64,000 bases of DNA from Helopsaltes ochotensis (taxonomy: Eukaryota; Chordata; Aves; Passeriformes; Locustellidae). Location of the stretch: the NCBI GenBank assembly GCA_013400155.1, contig VXBM01001576.1:48346-112345 (forward strand), in the 5' to 3' direction. This document shows, piece after piece, positions 24,622-37,060 of the stretch. A program made the position numbers and the translations under genes. Below the pieces are notes generated by a model. The model did not search any database. It was not told the DNA's origin and saw only the letters and a list, made by a program, of their open reading frames with translations. How positions within the stretch are numbered: the stretch's first letter is position 1; each line of letters starts with the position of its first letter.

Positions 24622-26059
24622 AAATAATGATCAATAACCAGAAATTTTAGTAAGGGATGGACTCCTCTCTGGCAGTACACAGTATGAGATTAGGTACTTT
24701 TCTTTCTCTTAGGTACTTCTGCTGTGAACAGATACTTAAGTTAAATGCAGAAATGTAAAATCCAGATACCAAAGGAACATAGGAGAGAGTGTTCAACAGA
24801 TTGCTTGTTTAGGAGAAAAAGGTTAAATTGGCTCTTCCTTGAGCTCCACTGTGATGAACAGACAGGGAGGGTGAGGTTTCCTGAACATGCTGATGAACTC
24901 CAGGCAGCTGTCACTGCAAGTGACAGTGCCACCTTCTCCTTTGCTTCTGGCCATGAATTCCTCCCACCTCCCCATCAGCACCAGCAGCCCTGTAGTCACG
25001 TAATGGCATGGAGCAGCTCTAATTTCTCAAGAGAATATAAATGGAAAAGAGAAATCACTTTTTCAAGCCAGCTCAACAAACTGAGCTTCTCAGTTTGGAT
25101 CACTCCAAGGCCACTTGGACGTCAGGGATGGCCATGGAAGGAGCTGACCTTGAAACCACAAGTGAAACCTGCAGAGCAGGTACCCTCTTGCTCACACTGC
25201 AACACCAACCACAAAACCATGTCCAACAACCACTGCAACCCAAAGCCATGTCCACAGAAGATTAATACTGTCACCCTGAAGCAATATCCCACTGGTTAAG
25301 AGCTCACCTGGGAGGCTGGACACTTCTCCCAGGGCTGGGCTTTTTCCCTCCTGCAGATCCCACCTCCTGCAAAGTCCCTGAACTAGCAGGCTTCAAGCAG
25401 AGCTTGGGCTGAGGCTGCTTTCTGCCCTCTCGCTGGAGCTGGGCCAGCTCACGGGAATTCAAAACTCACAAAGCCATAAAGAGAAAGCCCTGGAGGGCAA
25501 GTATGACTCCATGAGAAAGAGACTCCCAGGAGAAGGGGCAGAGCCCTATATTCTGGTCCCTTCTCCAAGAACTGCTCGTGCCTACTGCACTGAAGATTAC
25601 TTAAAATGTATGCATAGCTGTCCTTATACTAAAGCTTCAAAAATACATCCTATGAGCTATATAAACACACATGAGAGCCAGTGAGAGCTCTGCCCTAACA
25701 GGAGAACAGCATATTCCTACCTGTATTCTTGGAAATATTTTTATACTTGGTGGATGAAAGTAAATCAAAGAGCAAAGCTGAGATCTTCCCAGGTATGACT
25801 CACTTCTGCCGACCTCATGTTTTGGCAATAAAACTGCCTGCACACTCTCACCTGAGCCTGTAATAACAGGTCATGCGGAGAATTTCTGTAGTCACTTGAG
25901 CTCTTAAAGGTACAATTCAGGTGCCCAAACTTTGGTGAGAAGTGAAAACTGCCTGTTAGCGTCCATTTCTTGCACCAGGGAACACCTGCAGTCCCAGCAG
26001 GACATGGCAGCACTGCCCAGAGGTGTCCCAGCTTGGCAGCAGAAATAAATCCAATTCTG
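24622..26059. other. unique non-coding DNA
   Basis: A 184-codon plus-strand frame at 24745-25299 has no splice sites or motifs that I trust. Its C-terminal part is rich in His, Asn and Pro because of a local cc-a-a-rich stretch (aacaccaaccacaaaacc type). No gene is recognised and no repeat is evident. Confidence 0.4.
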
Positions 26060-26210
26060 GATGTCCCATCCCTGGAAATGTTCAGGGCAGATTGGACATG
26101 GCTTGGAGCAAGCTGGCCCAGAGGAAAAGTGTCCCTGCCCATGGCAGAGTGTTGGAACTGGATATTCTTTAAGGCCCCTTCCCACCCAAACCATTCTGTG
26201 ATTTTATGAT
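26060..26210 (+). mobile_element. CR1 LINE 3' tail fragment
   Basis: A sense CR1 terminus: gatgtcccatccctggaaat, gttcagggcagattggacat, then the core ggcttggagcaagctggccc. It ends cacccaaaccattctgtgat plus tttatgatg. About 150 bp, 5'-truncated and clearly recognisable. Confidence 0.93.
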
Positions 26211-27348
26211 GTGAGAAGGAAGCAAGGGGATGAGACACCAGAGATCATCACACACACCTCTACCCTGAAAATGCAGTGATAAAACTGGCTTCCATTCATA
26301 CCTCATGCTGCTGGAAAGCATTTACTTTTATTTGCCTCGATTACCTCCTCTTTTTTAGAAGTTGCTGTTACCATTCCAGCAGAGTGATGGAAGAGGAAGA
26401 CCCCTCACTCCTCTTTTCCAGGTCCAATTTTGAGCTCACCATTTCCTGCTCAAACTTTAGCTGCAAACTCTGGATAGCTACGGGCCATAAAAAAACCCCT
26501 TGAAAATTTACAAAACAAACAACAGCCTGTGAACTTCCACACGGGAATCCCTCAGATATCAGTACAAATCAACACTATCAAAACACTACCCAGACCTAAA
26601 ACATCAAGTTTGGCAGAAGACAGCACACTACACACTTGTTGCATCCAGTTTTGGACTGTTAAGTGTTTTCCTTATATGCCATTTATGGCTTGTGTTTCAA
26701 AAGCTACTATTCATGGTAAAGGCAGATTTTTTTGGTTTATTTTTGTTAAGTTTGCCTGTTTTCTGAAAAAAAATCCAGACTTTTATTAATTACTGCAATG
26801 AACAATATTCTGCTTCAGCGAGAGAGTGCTGTTCCACCTGCCTCCATGTGCTGCCTGTTTTTTGGCTCAAGGTAACAAGAAAAGGCATGGAAAAACATCA
26901 CCTTTGCAATATACAATTTAGGTTCTTTCAGTCATATTAGGTCACATTGTCAAAGCTGCCACTAAAGAGATACTGCATGCATGACCGACTAAACATATTC
27001 TATGACTCTATGTAAAAAAAAAATCAGGTTTCAAAATATGTTTTACTCAATTTTTTGGGTGTAAACCATCCCTGTGAACTGCATCAATGGTAAAAGCCCA
27101 TTTCCCAGAACAGGTGATTTTCAAGAGCATTGCTTTCCCCGTCCCACAGGTGGATACACAGCAGTGAACTCAAGATCTAAGACTCCTCCTCAAACAGGGC
27201 CTGCTTGGGATTTTTCAATACATGGAACTGCTTCACTGTGATCCTGAGGAAATCTGATCTGCTACTTCAATACAGGTTTAACAGTTAACAATTTAGTGGC
27301 AATAAAAATCTGCAACTTCCTTTCTTTTCATCTGAAGTGATAAGAAAA

Positions 27349-27379
<31 letters not shown>

Positions 27380-29160
27380 NAAAAAAAAAAAAAGCCCTCC
27401 TGAGAACATTCTGATAAGGTTACGGTTAAATAAATGATTTTCAGGAGATACGCAGTTAATTCACAAAAATACTTGGCCAAAAAAAAAATATCTATCTTTG
27501 AATATCTAATTCATATAACATTCTCTTTATTTGTTTAATTCAAGTAAAATATTTTCCTCCACCCTTTCCTTTTCAGAGGCTTTTCACACCCACATAACAA
27601 CCAAGTGACTCTTCCCTGACCCAGCCTCCCACGCCTTTTGGTACAACTGCTCCCCGCTTTTGAGCTCTTCTCCCAAGATCCAAAGGAAGCACTTCAGAAA
27701 GGGAAAGGAAACCCAGTACAATGCTGAGCCTTCCTTTTTCTTTTTTACATTAAACCACTGGGTTTATTTGCTGTTCCGCAGGGATGTGTGGTGCGTTGAG
27801 AGCCTCCTCCGTGGCTGTTTTGGAAAAAAAGGGAAAAAATATCCCTGAGTGCTCTCTAGAAGTGCCAACACGAGTGGGTTTGGGAAAGGAAGGTGTCCTG
27901 GTGTCACCATCCAGGGAAATAACAGCAGCAGTGGATCCCTCCCTTTGTGGAGAACCTGCAATTCCTACAGCTGTTGTTTGGAGAAGACACGTCAACAGTG
28001 CAAGATGAATTTAATAATCACTACTCTGCTTTTCCCATTTTCTAATAATCTCAGCATTCCAAAGGATGCCCTGGAAATCCAAGAGTTACAGTATCCCATA
28101 TCAGCATCCTCTCTAAATGGAAAACACAGTCTTAATGCTGGTAAAGCACCAAAGGAAAGTTAAGTATCACTGCCCTCATTTCATCGACAACTAAAAATAA
28201 ACTACTTGCCAGAGAAGCTCCCCCCTCCGAAGAATTCCTCCCAAATACAGCGACAGAGTCGACAGCAGATTCAGAGAGCACAACTTCCAGACCCAGCTCT
28301 GTCAGCCAACGTGACTCCTTCCAGCCAGTAGTATGTCAATGATTTGGGGGTTTTTGAGAAACCACTAATTGATATCCTTTTTCTTGGCATTTTACAGATC
28401 CACTTAAAAACATCATTGTTTCTATTCTAGGCATATTTTAGGGAAAGTATCATTAGATTTAATTCCAGGGATGAACATCTGATTTTCACGTGAAATTCCA
28501 GAAGACCAGAGCCTTGTTCATTCAGCGTAACAGGGAAATTACAGCTTAGCCATGACTCTGGGATGATGTGATCCCAAAGCTGGAGCTGTGGCCCATCCCC
28601 TTTACGCAGTACCAATGCCAGCAGAGGTTTGTAGGTGAAAGGTGGGAGGGAAAAGCAGTTTCAAACTCTTTCTGTCACCCTGATCAAGAAAGTTTCCCCC
28701 TCATTCACAGACTCCTAACCTGTGGCAGGGCAGCCAGTGCTTTCTGCAAAAGCTCCAGTGGGAAAAAAAATAAAAAATGAAAGCACCTCTTCAAAGAGCT
28801 GCTGAAGGGCTTTCTCTCAATCACATTTAGCAAGATACCATCTCAGCAGTGAAAATAAGCACATAAACTTACCAATGCACTATCAGGAGAAGCATCAGAA
28901 ATAAAGCTCAGGTGTTACTCAGCCGTCAGCACCTCAGCTCCTCCCTGGCACCAAGTAAATCCCCCAGCAGCAGCAGGTACCAGGACTGCCTCTCCTCTGC
29001 TGCTCACACCCGAATGCTCACAGCCCGGCTCTGAATCTGCCACCAACAAAAGAAACCACAGGAAGACTGCTTCCCTAATGCTTCAGAACTGAGTCAGTGG
29101 GTCAACAATTCCTTCGGTTTAGGAGTCAGACCAATTCCCTTAAACACCCCTTCTTTCCTT
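26211..29160. other. unique AT-rich non-coding DNA
   Basis: I see no gene or sizeable repeat apart from the homopolymer pair at 27351. A short tattctatgactctatgt near 26997 resembles the CR1 terminal repeat, but no CR1 body precedes it. The stretch near 28160-28210 faintly resembles an antisense MIR core, not enough to call. Confidence 0.4.
27351..27393. repeat. T29-N-A13 homopolymer junction
   Basis: Twenty-nine T, one ambiguous base and thirteen A stand head to head. A join between opposite homopolymers with a single N suggests an assembly seam, or an unresolved inverted poly-A/poly-T structure. Confidence 0.9.
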
Positions 29161-29169
29161 CTTTTCCTT

Positions 29170-29297
29170 TTTTTTTTTTTTCTTTTTTTCTGATGGAGAA
29201 GCCAACTGTCTCCTGCCAGTGGCAGCCCATCTTTTTTTTTTTTTTTCTTTTTTTCTGATGGAGAAGCCAACTGTCTCCTGCCAGTGGCAGCCCATCT
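29170..29297 (+). repeat. 65-bp direct tandem duplication, two copies
   Basis: A 42-bp segment beginning tgatggagaagccaactgtc occurs at 29191-29232 and again, identical, at 29256-29297. Both copies are preceded by a 14-15 T tract, one C and seven T plus C. The repeat period is therefore 65 bp. Perfect identity of the unique part indicates a very recent duplication or an assembly artefact in a poly-T context. The frames through it encode the same peptide twice but show no sign of being a gene. Confidence 0.95.
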
Positions 29298-29960
29298 GCT
29301 TCCAGAACAGAACCAAAACCACTCCAAGCCACCACCTTGTTCTGGCACAGGCATCCGTCCTGACGCAACTCCATTTTGTCTCCCACGTCTGGGAAAAGCC
29401 ACGAGAAAAATACTTACAATTGAAAAGGCAGCCGGGGGAAAAAAAAAAAAACTGCTCCGTGTGCACCTTGCGCAGGCTGTGCCGCCTCGCAGCCCACGCT
29501 GCCATCTCCCCGTGCCTGGGATGGAGTGCCTGGCACAAAGGAGAGCACTTGGTGTGACCCCACACCTGTCCCCGTGCAGGCACAGAATATCCCGGGTGTG
29601 CATTCCAGGAGCAGCGCCTGAACAAAGAGAGAGAGCTCCGGAGCTGCTATCCCTCTTCCCCATCCATGACTCAAAACGTCTGGTTGAAAATTGGTTTCGT
29701 AATAACCCTTTAGTTCCACCTACTCACATCACAGAGCGATTCTTGCAGCAAATGCACAGGAAATCACCAACGAGTGCCAATGGAGCTACTATTCCAAGAA
29801 CCAGCTCTTTCGGTTATTCCTTCATCACTTGGAAACCAAGATGCTTTTACTTTCCCTATTGCACAGGGTGTAATTTTTTTTTTTAAGATGAGCCCTTAAC
29901 TATGATCCTGTAGAATACTTTGTTGATAAATCACCAGCTGAAAACTTGCCCACTGTATTT

Positions 29961-29967
29961 AAAAAAA

Positions 29968-30002
<35 letters not shown>
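29961..30002 (+). repeat. (A)16(GA)13 compound microsatellite
   Basis: Sixteen A (29961-29976) are followed by an uninterrupted GA dinucleotide run (29977-30002), a typical compound microsatellite. The minus-strand frame across it has a poly-Leu/Ser artefact. Confidence 0.95.
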
Positions 30003-30006
<4 letters not shown>

Positions 30007-32000
30007 ATTTCACAACACTCATTCCAGAAAATACAGTAACTCCTTTCTGGAAATAACTCACTGGACAAATCAAGCGGGGAGAATTAATTTTTGGAGACAG
30101 CCTGCATCCTGCAGAGCACACAAAGGCAGTGCCATCAGCCACGTGCCTTTGTGACCACCAACAGCAGACCCCTGACTCACCCAACCACGAGATGAGTCGC
30201 TATGAATGGTTTCCTCTTCTTCCACGCTCCCCTGGGGTGCTGTGTGCCACTGGCATATCCTGAGCCTAATCCCAGCTTTGATGGAAATTCCAAAACTCAT
30301 CTGGGAAAGCTGTGGCCACCAGCTAACGACGTGGCCATCTGCTCCCTCCTGCTTTGAGTCACCTGTCAGCAATACAAAAGGAAATTACTCAGCAGCGAGC
30401 ACGTGGAAGCCTCTGCTACAGCCTCTAGCGTACCCCTTACGGGAATGCAACATTCTGGAGCGCTCAGATCACCCTGAGAGGGAAGTGTTACGTCCTGTAG
30501 CACTCCCATTCAAAAAAAAAGTGAAATTTGGTTTAAAATAAAGATAAAAATGAATGCCAGGAGTGTGGGGAGAGCACGTTTCAGCTGGGTCCTCAGTGCC
30601 AGCATCACTGAGGCTGCCATGGAAGGGGGGACAAAAATAAAAGAAGACATTTCACAAACACGAGACCTTCACTGTGCGTGACAAGAAAAATAATTAAAAC
30701 AACTGAGAGAACTAATCTGTGGCTGCTTAGGAAGTTAACTCTTCGAAGGAAGTGATTAAGAGAACAAAAGCGAAGTGTTATGTTTATCAAACAAGTGAAC
30801 TTAACCCATGGAGAGGGCTTACTCCTGTGAGTAAAGCAGCTCAGGATGCTTTAGTACTGTCACAGCCCTCCCTGCAGGCATCAGTTCACACTGGGCTGGG
30901 ATCTCAGTGAGTATTAATGAATTATTATTTCAAAGAAGTGAGTCCTATTAGAAATACGAAGCACAGCTCTGCCAGAACACCAAATACTAGCAGAAAGGCA
31001 GCCACAGTGTCCCGTGCCTCTTTACAAAATCCCCTTGAGCTAACGCCTGTTCAGAACAAAATTCACGAGTATTTTCCCGAGAAGACCTGATTAACCACTA
31101 ACAACATTCACAAATTCAGTCCCAGCAACAGACATTTTTTTTGTTTCATCACACATTACGCAGCACAGAAATTCAGCCCTCTGAAACAAGGCTCCCAACT
31201 TCTCCCCCCAAAAAACAACCAACAAATACGAGACAGTTACTACAAACACTGCTTGGAATCTTCAGAAATTTCACAGAAATTAATTAATACTAAAGATCTA
31301 ATTGTCTAACCTGCTTCTGCATGCAGAAAGAGCCAGACCTGGTGCCTCTATTGGGGGGGGGAGGGAGGGAAGCATTTCTTGTTCCTGTTTCGTACTTGAC
31401 TTTTTTCCTGCGCAGGAGATGATCTAATTATCCAACGTGTCAGTATATTGCTTCACCCTTCCTCGTGTGTCTCCTTACATTAACATATTTTAACAATTCA
31501 GCTCATTAGGAAGGAGGCGAGGAACGAAATGGTAAATTATCCTTAAAAATCAGCCACAAAGGCAGAAGTCTTTCCATGTTTTGTCCTGTACCTCTCCAAA
31601 ACTCTACCGGAGCACGCAGCCAAAAAGGATGCTGAATGCAAATCGGTCGCAAATCTCCCCAAATCTCACATCCTCACGCTGCTCAGATGAAAAGTGTACC
31701 TGTTGAAGACAGGAGCCTGATGGGTGAGCTGTGCAAGGGAGTAATTTTGGGTCCTGCCCAATTAGAAGGGAAAGAAGCTCCCAAATGCCAGCCCCTCATT
31801 GTTCCCAACCGTGCTGATGCTCAGCTGCAGGCACCGTGGCTTCGAGGGGGCTGGTGGATCTCATGTATAATAATTGAGGATGGGTGATGAAAGCGAGCCA
31901 TCAAACCACATAAGGCTGCTACCCATCGCCTTGAAATGGATCTGAAAAACCCTGAAATCCAAATATAACATGGACAGCACCTGCATTTGCATATGTAGGA
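30003..32000. other. unique non-coding DNA
   Basis: There is no recognisable gene or mobile element. A G-run (gggggggggaggg) lies near 31352. Open frames are short. Confidence 0.45.
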
Positions 32001-32179
32001 TGCCAGCCGAAGTTTCCGAGCCTGTTTAGCAAATGCCTTTTTTTTCTTTTTTACAGCTGAGAGCCATTCAACACCCAGCCCTGCCAGCAGACACGGATTT
32101 GAGAGATGATCTTGTGTTTTAAACCTTCCCCCAAATTCCTACAACAGGTTTAGCCTGAGCAGAGTCCCCATGGCACACA

Positions 32180-32560
32180 TTAAAACCACGGGATCTCAGG
32201 AAACGTTTCTTCAGCAAGTTGTGTGTATAATTGCAGTGCCTATATATAAATGTGTTTACGGCTATTCCCGAAGAAGTGGCTGTTCTGAAGCAGCTCCTTT
32301 ATTGTGATCGAACACGCTGGATTCATTCCCAGTTTCAAGCCTTATATAAGGCCTTCAAAGAAACAGAAACTTACTTGATACAAAATCACGCCGGTATAGT
32401 AGTAGGTGCAACGGAATTGTTCTGTTACACATTAAAGTTTTACTAATAAAAGACCTGCATTGCCGTCATAAAGTCAAATGCTGCTTTCCCACTAATACAA
32501 ACAAATATTTCCTGCCAGGTACGTCCACTCTGACTAATAAATAACACAGCTTTCTGAACC
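32180..32560. promoter_or_regulatory. candidate constrained non-coding block with a 14-bp palindrome
   Basis: Repeat-free DNA contains the perfect palindrome GCCTTATATAAGGC at 32339-32352. Nearby are AT-rich cores (tgcctatatataaatgtg; gtgtttacggc, a forkhead-like motif). The short open frame 32231-32446 shows no family features. The palindrome resembles an extended CArG-like sequence but has eight A/T between CC and GG instead of six, so SRF binding is doubtful. Regulatory function is inference. Confidence 0.2.
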
Positions 32561-35125
32561 GTGGGCTGCAGCATAAATGTGTTTGATTATCCCTGTGGCC
32601 TGTCAGGAGGGAGCACAGCCCAGCGTGCTTGCAGGGATGACTCGCTCCAAAAACCCTCGAGGATGCAGCACAGGTCAGGCCATCTCAGGTTTGGTTCCCA
32701 CATCCCCATATGCAGGCTTCTGGCACTGCTCCAGCAGAATCCACACCTCCCAGGACCACCAAGGAGTCAAATCACTCCAAACTTCCATCAGCACCAAAAA
32801 GCTGGGTGTGTGACTAGGTCTTAAAACTCAAGCTCTTGTACTCATACTAAAACCACTGAATTGGTAGTAAGCATCAGAAGCTTTAAAACCAAAGACACCA
32901 CCAAAACCAAACAAACCAACAAAAAAACCCCACTTGACAGAAATGACAGGTTTAACATCCTACAGTGGTCTCCACGCTGTGTTGCTGCAGAGAGTCTGCT
33001 TGGGCAGAACACATCTATGCCTGACGTGGGCTGGGAGGACAGCACAGACACAGCCAGGGTGCTGGCTCTCCCCACCCACTCCGGTGCCATTTAGGTGTCT
33101 ACATGCAAATAAATAAATAAACAAACCAGTCCCCACTGGACCAGCACATGCACTTTGCACAGCACTTCACTGACAGCACCACGGCTTTTTCCCCGCGGCC
33201 ACGTCCCGTTTTGTGTCACCACGCAGAGGCAGCTCAAGGACTAAACCAGATCAAAATTAAAACTCCTCTTGCTTAAGAATAAATTATTACAGGACTGACC
33301 TTGCAGATACCTCAGCCTAACTTCTCGGAACCAGCACTGAGGTTCAGCCCAAAGCACAACACTGACATTTTCTTTGGGGAAGAGATGCTGCTCATCATTC
33401 TGCATCCTCCCGTTGCAAAGTCTCTTCCCAGGAAGTGGGAGACTTCTCCCCCTATGCCCACAGCCTGGCACCGTGCTGTAATTTTGATACTACACATTTA
33501 TATGAGCAGTGTAGTGATGTCTCACCCCTCCTTCTGAAACATGCCACTGCTCCCAAATCACGTAAAAGATTCAAAACAGGACAATACACAAGCACAGCTT
33601 GACCCTTACCCTACAGAGAAAAGGACTTCTCCGGGCATTTAGAAGTCTCATTTTTTCATTTCTTTTCTTAATTCTCTTTCTGTGTTTTATCCAAGCTGTT
33701 TAAGCAGACCCCAAGTCAGCATACCATTTAATACTGCCATACTTTTTTCTTCTCACTTCACTTGCTAGCAATTCAGAGATGCTTAACTCTTCTTATTCAT
33801 TCTACAGGTGTCTGCTGTATTACTTTACGTCTGCAGCTCCAGGGTTGGCAGTTTTTAAGATTTCATTTCATGGGCCTGCACACAAGCCATGTTCACAAAT
33901 ACATTCTGGAGCTGTAGAAGCTGAGAGGAACGGCTGAATTCTGACCCTGGCATGGAAAGGATGACGTGAGGGGCAGGCGAGGCAGGATGGAATTGCTCTC
34001 CTGACTTGCTCTGGTAGCTACAACAGATGGATCACATAATCCAATGCAAACAGCGAGCAAGTTTCTTGGTAATGAGAGAAAAGGACATGATGACCTCTAG
34101 GTAAAAATCCTGGGAACAGCAAGCACACATAAACATCAACCTGAGCAACTTTAATTCTGTGCCAGAGCCTGAACTGAAGATAACAGCAAAGACAAACACC
34201 CAAGACAGATTTAATTCAAGCTGTAATTCACTGCATGAACATGCCAAAGTTGTGGTACGAACCTCATGCCTTTTAACACTCCTCACTGTAAGCCTATTCT
34301 TATCTTGGTGATGAATGTAGGATTTCAGAAAGTTTTTTGTTTGGTTTTTTTTCAAGCCTGTTGCAATTCTGGTGCTCTTGCTCTTTAGCAGGGAGGAAGC
34401 TGGAAGTACTTCAGGTTATGAGCTGGGGTGGAACATGTCCTAGTACTGATCCACCACCACAGGGCATCTCCTGACAGGGCGCTGATAATGAATTGTTGCA
34501 TGGATACAGACAAGCACATTTCTGTTACCTCCCTCTCCTTTCCTCCCCAATAAAGGGTATTTTAATTTAGGATTTATTTTGTTTGCAAAGGTGATTCAGC
34601 TCCTCCAATGGGAAGCAACCGCAGCATGAACTGTGTTTTCTTGGTATGAAGGTACAGATCTCTTAGCATACGCTTTAAATAACAGACTAAAAAACTCCCT
34701 GTTCCTTCTTCTGATCACGAAATCCTTGAACAGCTCAGTTCCCCAGCACTCAGAAACCCCAAAAGGGCAAGCAGGGGCCATAAACACTCATTTTCTGCCC
34801 CGAACACAGGAACACTTCAGAAATAATAAGCATTTGGAGGAGGGTGGATTTTTGGGGGGATTTCCTTTCTTTTGAGTGCTCCAAGCTCACACCACTAGAT
34901 GGCACGTTTGAAACTCCTGGCATCTCAGTGAAATCACAAGTCCGCTCGGCATCACACCATGCTTATCCTCTCCTGGGATGGAAAAGTACAGGTAAAATGA
35001 TATCTCAAGAGCCAAAGAACCGGGACAGGCAGACAATGGCATGGAAAAATCTGCCTGCATGGGAAGGCAGAGTCTGCCAGCAAGCTGAGGGAGGGACTGC
35101 CACGGAGAGCTGAGCTCCAGCACTT

Positions 35126-35216
35126 CCAGCTCTCATCTCGGTGTGGCCTTGGTAAATCTCTTCATGTCTTGGGTGAGTATCCAAATGCCAGAGGGAGCCA
35201 AGATGAGAAAAATGGC
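35126..35216 (+). mobile_element. possible MIR SINE remnant
   Basis: The order agctctcatctcggtgtggcc, ttggtaaatctcttcatgtc, then gatgagaaaaatggc follows the MIR core pattern ('…tgtgaccttgggcaagt…ctcatctgtaaaatgg'). Conserved spacing supports the call, but divergence is high. Confidence 0.4.
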
Positions 35217-36851
35217 AAAGGAGGGTGAGAGTTGAGCCTCTGGAAGTACAGTGCCACATTTCACTGTGAACTGAGCAATGCTCTGCTCTCTGCACATTCC
35301 CAAGAGCTCAGCAGATCAAAAATCATCCACAGCCTCTCCAACACATCACTGGCACGAGCTGATGGAAGGGAGACATTCAGGGCACCACCAAACAACAGGG
35401 GAAAACGTAGCCAACCCACAGCATCCCATGCGAGATGTGACTTTTCCAGAAGTGCCAAGCACTTCCCGCCCCACAGACCTCCACGACAGGTATGCAAACA
35501 CACAGCAGCCCATGACACTGAGTCACAGCCCCGTGAGCAAGTCACCTCTTGTGCAGGACACGTTTTGGAGTGCACCTAGATGTGCCCTGGTGCACTGGCC
35601 TTGGCAGGGATGCCAGAGCCTGGCAGCGCCACTTCCTTAAGGCTTCTGGCTCGCTCTTGCTGCCAGTTCCTTAATTTAACTCAACCCACTTAGAAAGTGC
35701 ATTAGCACAAGCACGTACCAACATTCCAAGCAAGCAAGCAACATTCCCTCAAAGAAGAACAAGTCGGTTCAGCACCGCTGTAACGATCGCGGGCGCTCGG
35801 AGCTGGTACTTGTCATGGCATTGCACCCCACATTCCCTCCGTGGGCAGCTTCAATAGACAGGGATTAACAATTTACTATGAGCACTTCAACATCTGACTC
35901 AGTCCTTGGAACGGGCATTCGTGTCAATGGAAAAAAAAAACCCACCAAAAAACCCTGTCAATTTGAGCTGGAGAAGGAGGGAGATGTTGTTGATAGACCC
36001 CCAAGGGCAATGGCAGAGAGTGCTTCTTGTCTGGGTGGAAGGCAAAATACCATCTTCCTTCTTCCCAACAAGAATCAGCTCAGCCCCAGAACTGCAGCAA
36101 AAAACTCCACTTTTTCCTTATTTAGTGCTGAAGTGCCCAAAGTGCCCTCACCATCATCATCCTCACTGAAGCACCAAAATACACTCCTGAGACAGCACAA
36201 GAAAGCTTTGCCATAGCACCCATCCATCCTACACTCTTCAGGAATTCTGCTCTTCCCTGATCCATCAGTTTGGCACTGTTTGGTGTATTTACATGCTGTT
36301 TACACAATACGGACCTGCTGGGCAAATACTCCTCAAAACACGCCAGAGTACATTTCTGTGTCGACGTCTGCAGGCTCTGCCAGCAAGTCTGCAGATATCA
36401 ACACGTGGCTGTAGCATCCTGCTGAAATACTCCAGCAAGGCCTCTAATTTCAATGGACAAACAACTCGAGAGAATTCCATTTCAAATATAATGATGCAAT
36501 AATCTTATCTGAATTTTTCCAGTTCCCTTTGGATGCAGCTCCCTCTAATCATCCCTCTCTCTAGTGGTGGATGATGCTGAACTTCTTGCAAGTAGGAATA
36601 TTCCATGGTGTCTTGGCTCCTTTTAAATGAAAACCACAAGTACTGCAACAGACAGGTAAATTCCTCAGTGTAACTAAAAACCCCACTGCAAAATATTGGG
36701 GGGGGAAGAAATGGTGCATCATCTATAAATGAAAATCCTTGGAATTCTGGTTCAGATTTTCCTCCTAATTAACAACTCAATACACTGCATCCCAACTGAA
36801 AGCATGGGAAATACTTCACAAGTGAGATTATTCCCACTTCTATTTATATAC

Positions 36852-37060
36852 CTGCAGCACAGATGTTGATATCTGGGTTAGTCACAGGGAACTCCTTTAA
36901 AGTCAGTGCAAAGGAACTGTCACTTGCATGACATGATTCATCTGACTTATTCCAGGCAGTTATTTGGGATGTTTTCCCTCTCAGAAGGGAAGCCAGGAAT
37001 GTCACAGACCTGTCAGATGAGTTACAGTGATACCAAATTCTCAAATGCTGCTTTAAGCTA
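36852..37060 (-). other. candidate 209-nt protein-coding exon, unidentified
   Basis: On the minus strand a run of eleven-plus T and tacag forms a strong acceptor, and the segment ends GCTGCAG/gtatat, a good donor. One frame is open throughout (phase 2 in, phase 1 out). It contains SLKQHLRIWYHCNSSD near the start and EFPVTNPDINICAA at the end. I do not recognise it. Its phases fit the candidate exons at 59676-59725 (upstream on this strand) and 6076-6159 (downstream). A 69-codon open frame can still be chance, and the T-run acceptor may be only a homopolymer. Confidence 0.27.

Noticed and set aside
26995..27015. Lone CR1 terminal-repeat-like string
   Set aside because: tattctatgactctatgt has no CR1 body upstream and is too short to distinguish from chance.
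28150..28215. Possible antisense MIR core
   Set aside because: It has only a faint resemblance over about 50 bases, and the key gcccaaggtcaca block is absent.
29094..29886. Overlapping frames of 160-200 codons on both strands
   Set aside because: They cross poly-T tracts and the 65-bp duplication. The Lys/Phe runs are homopolymer artefacts.
33301..33337. 37-nt minus-strand exon-like segment (CWFREVRLRYLQ)
   Set aside because: The polypyrimidine tract is weak and the length too short to separate from chance.
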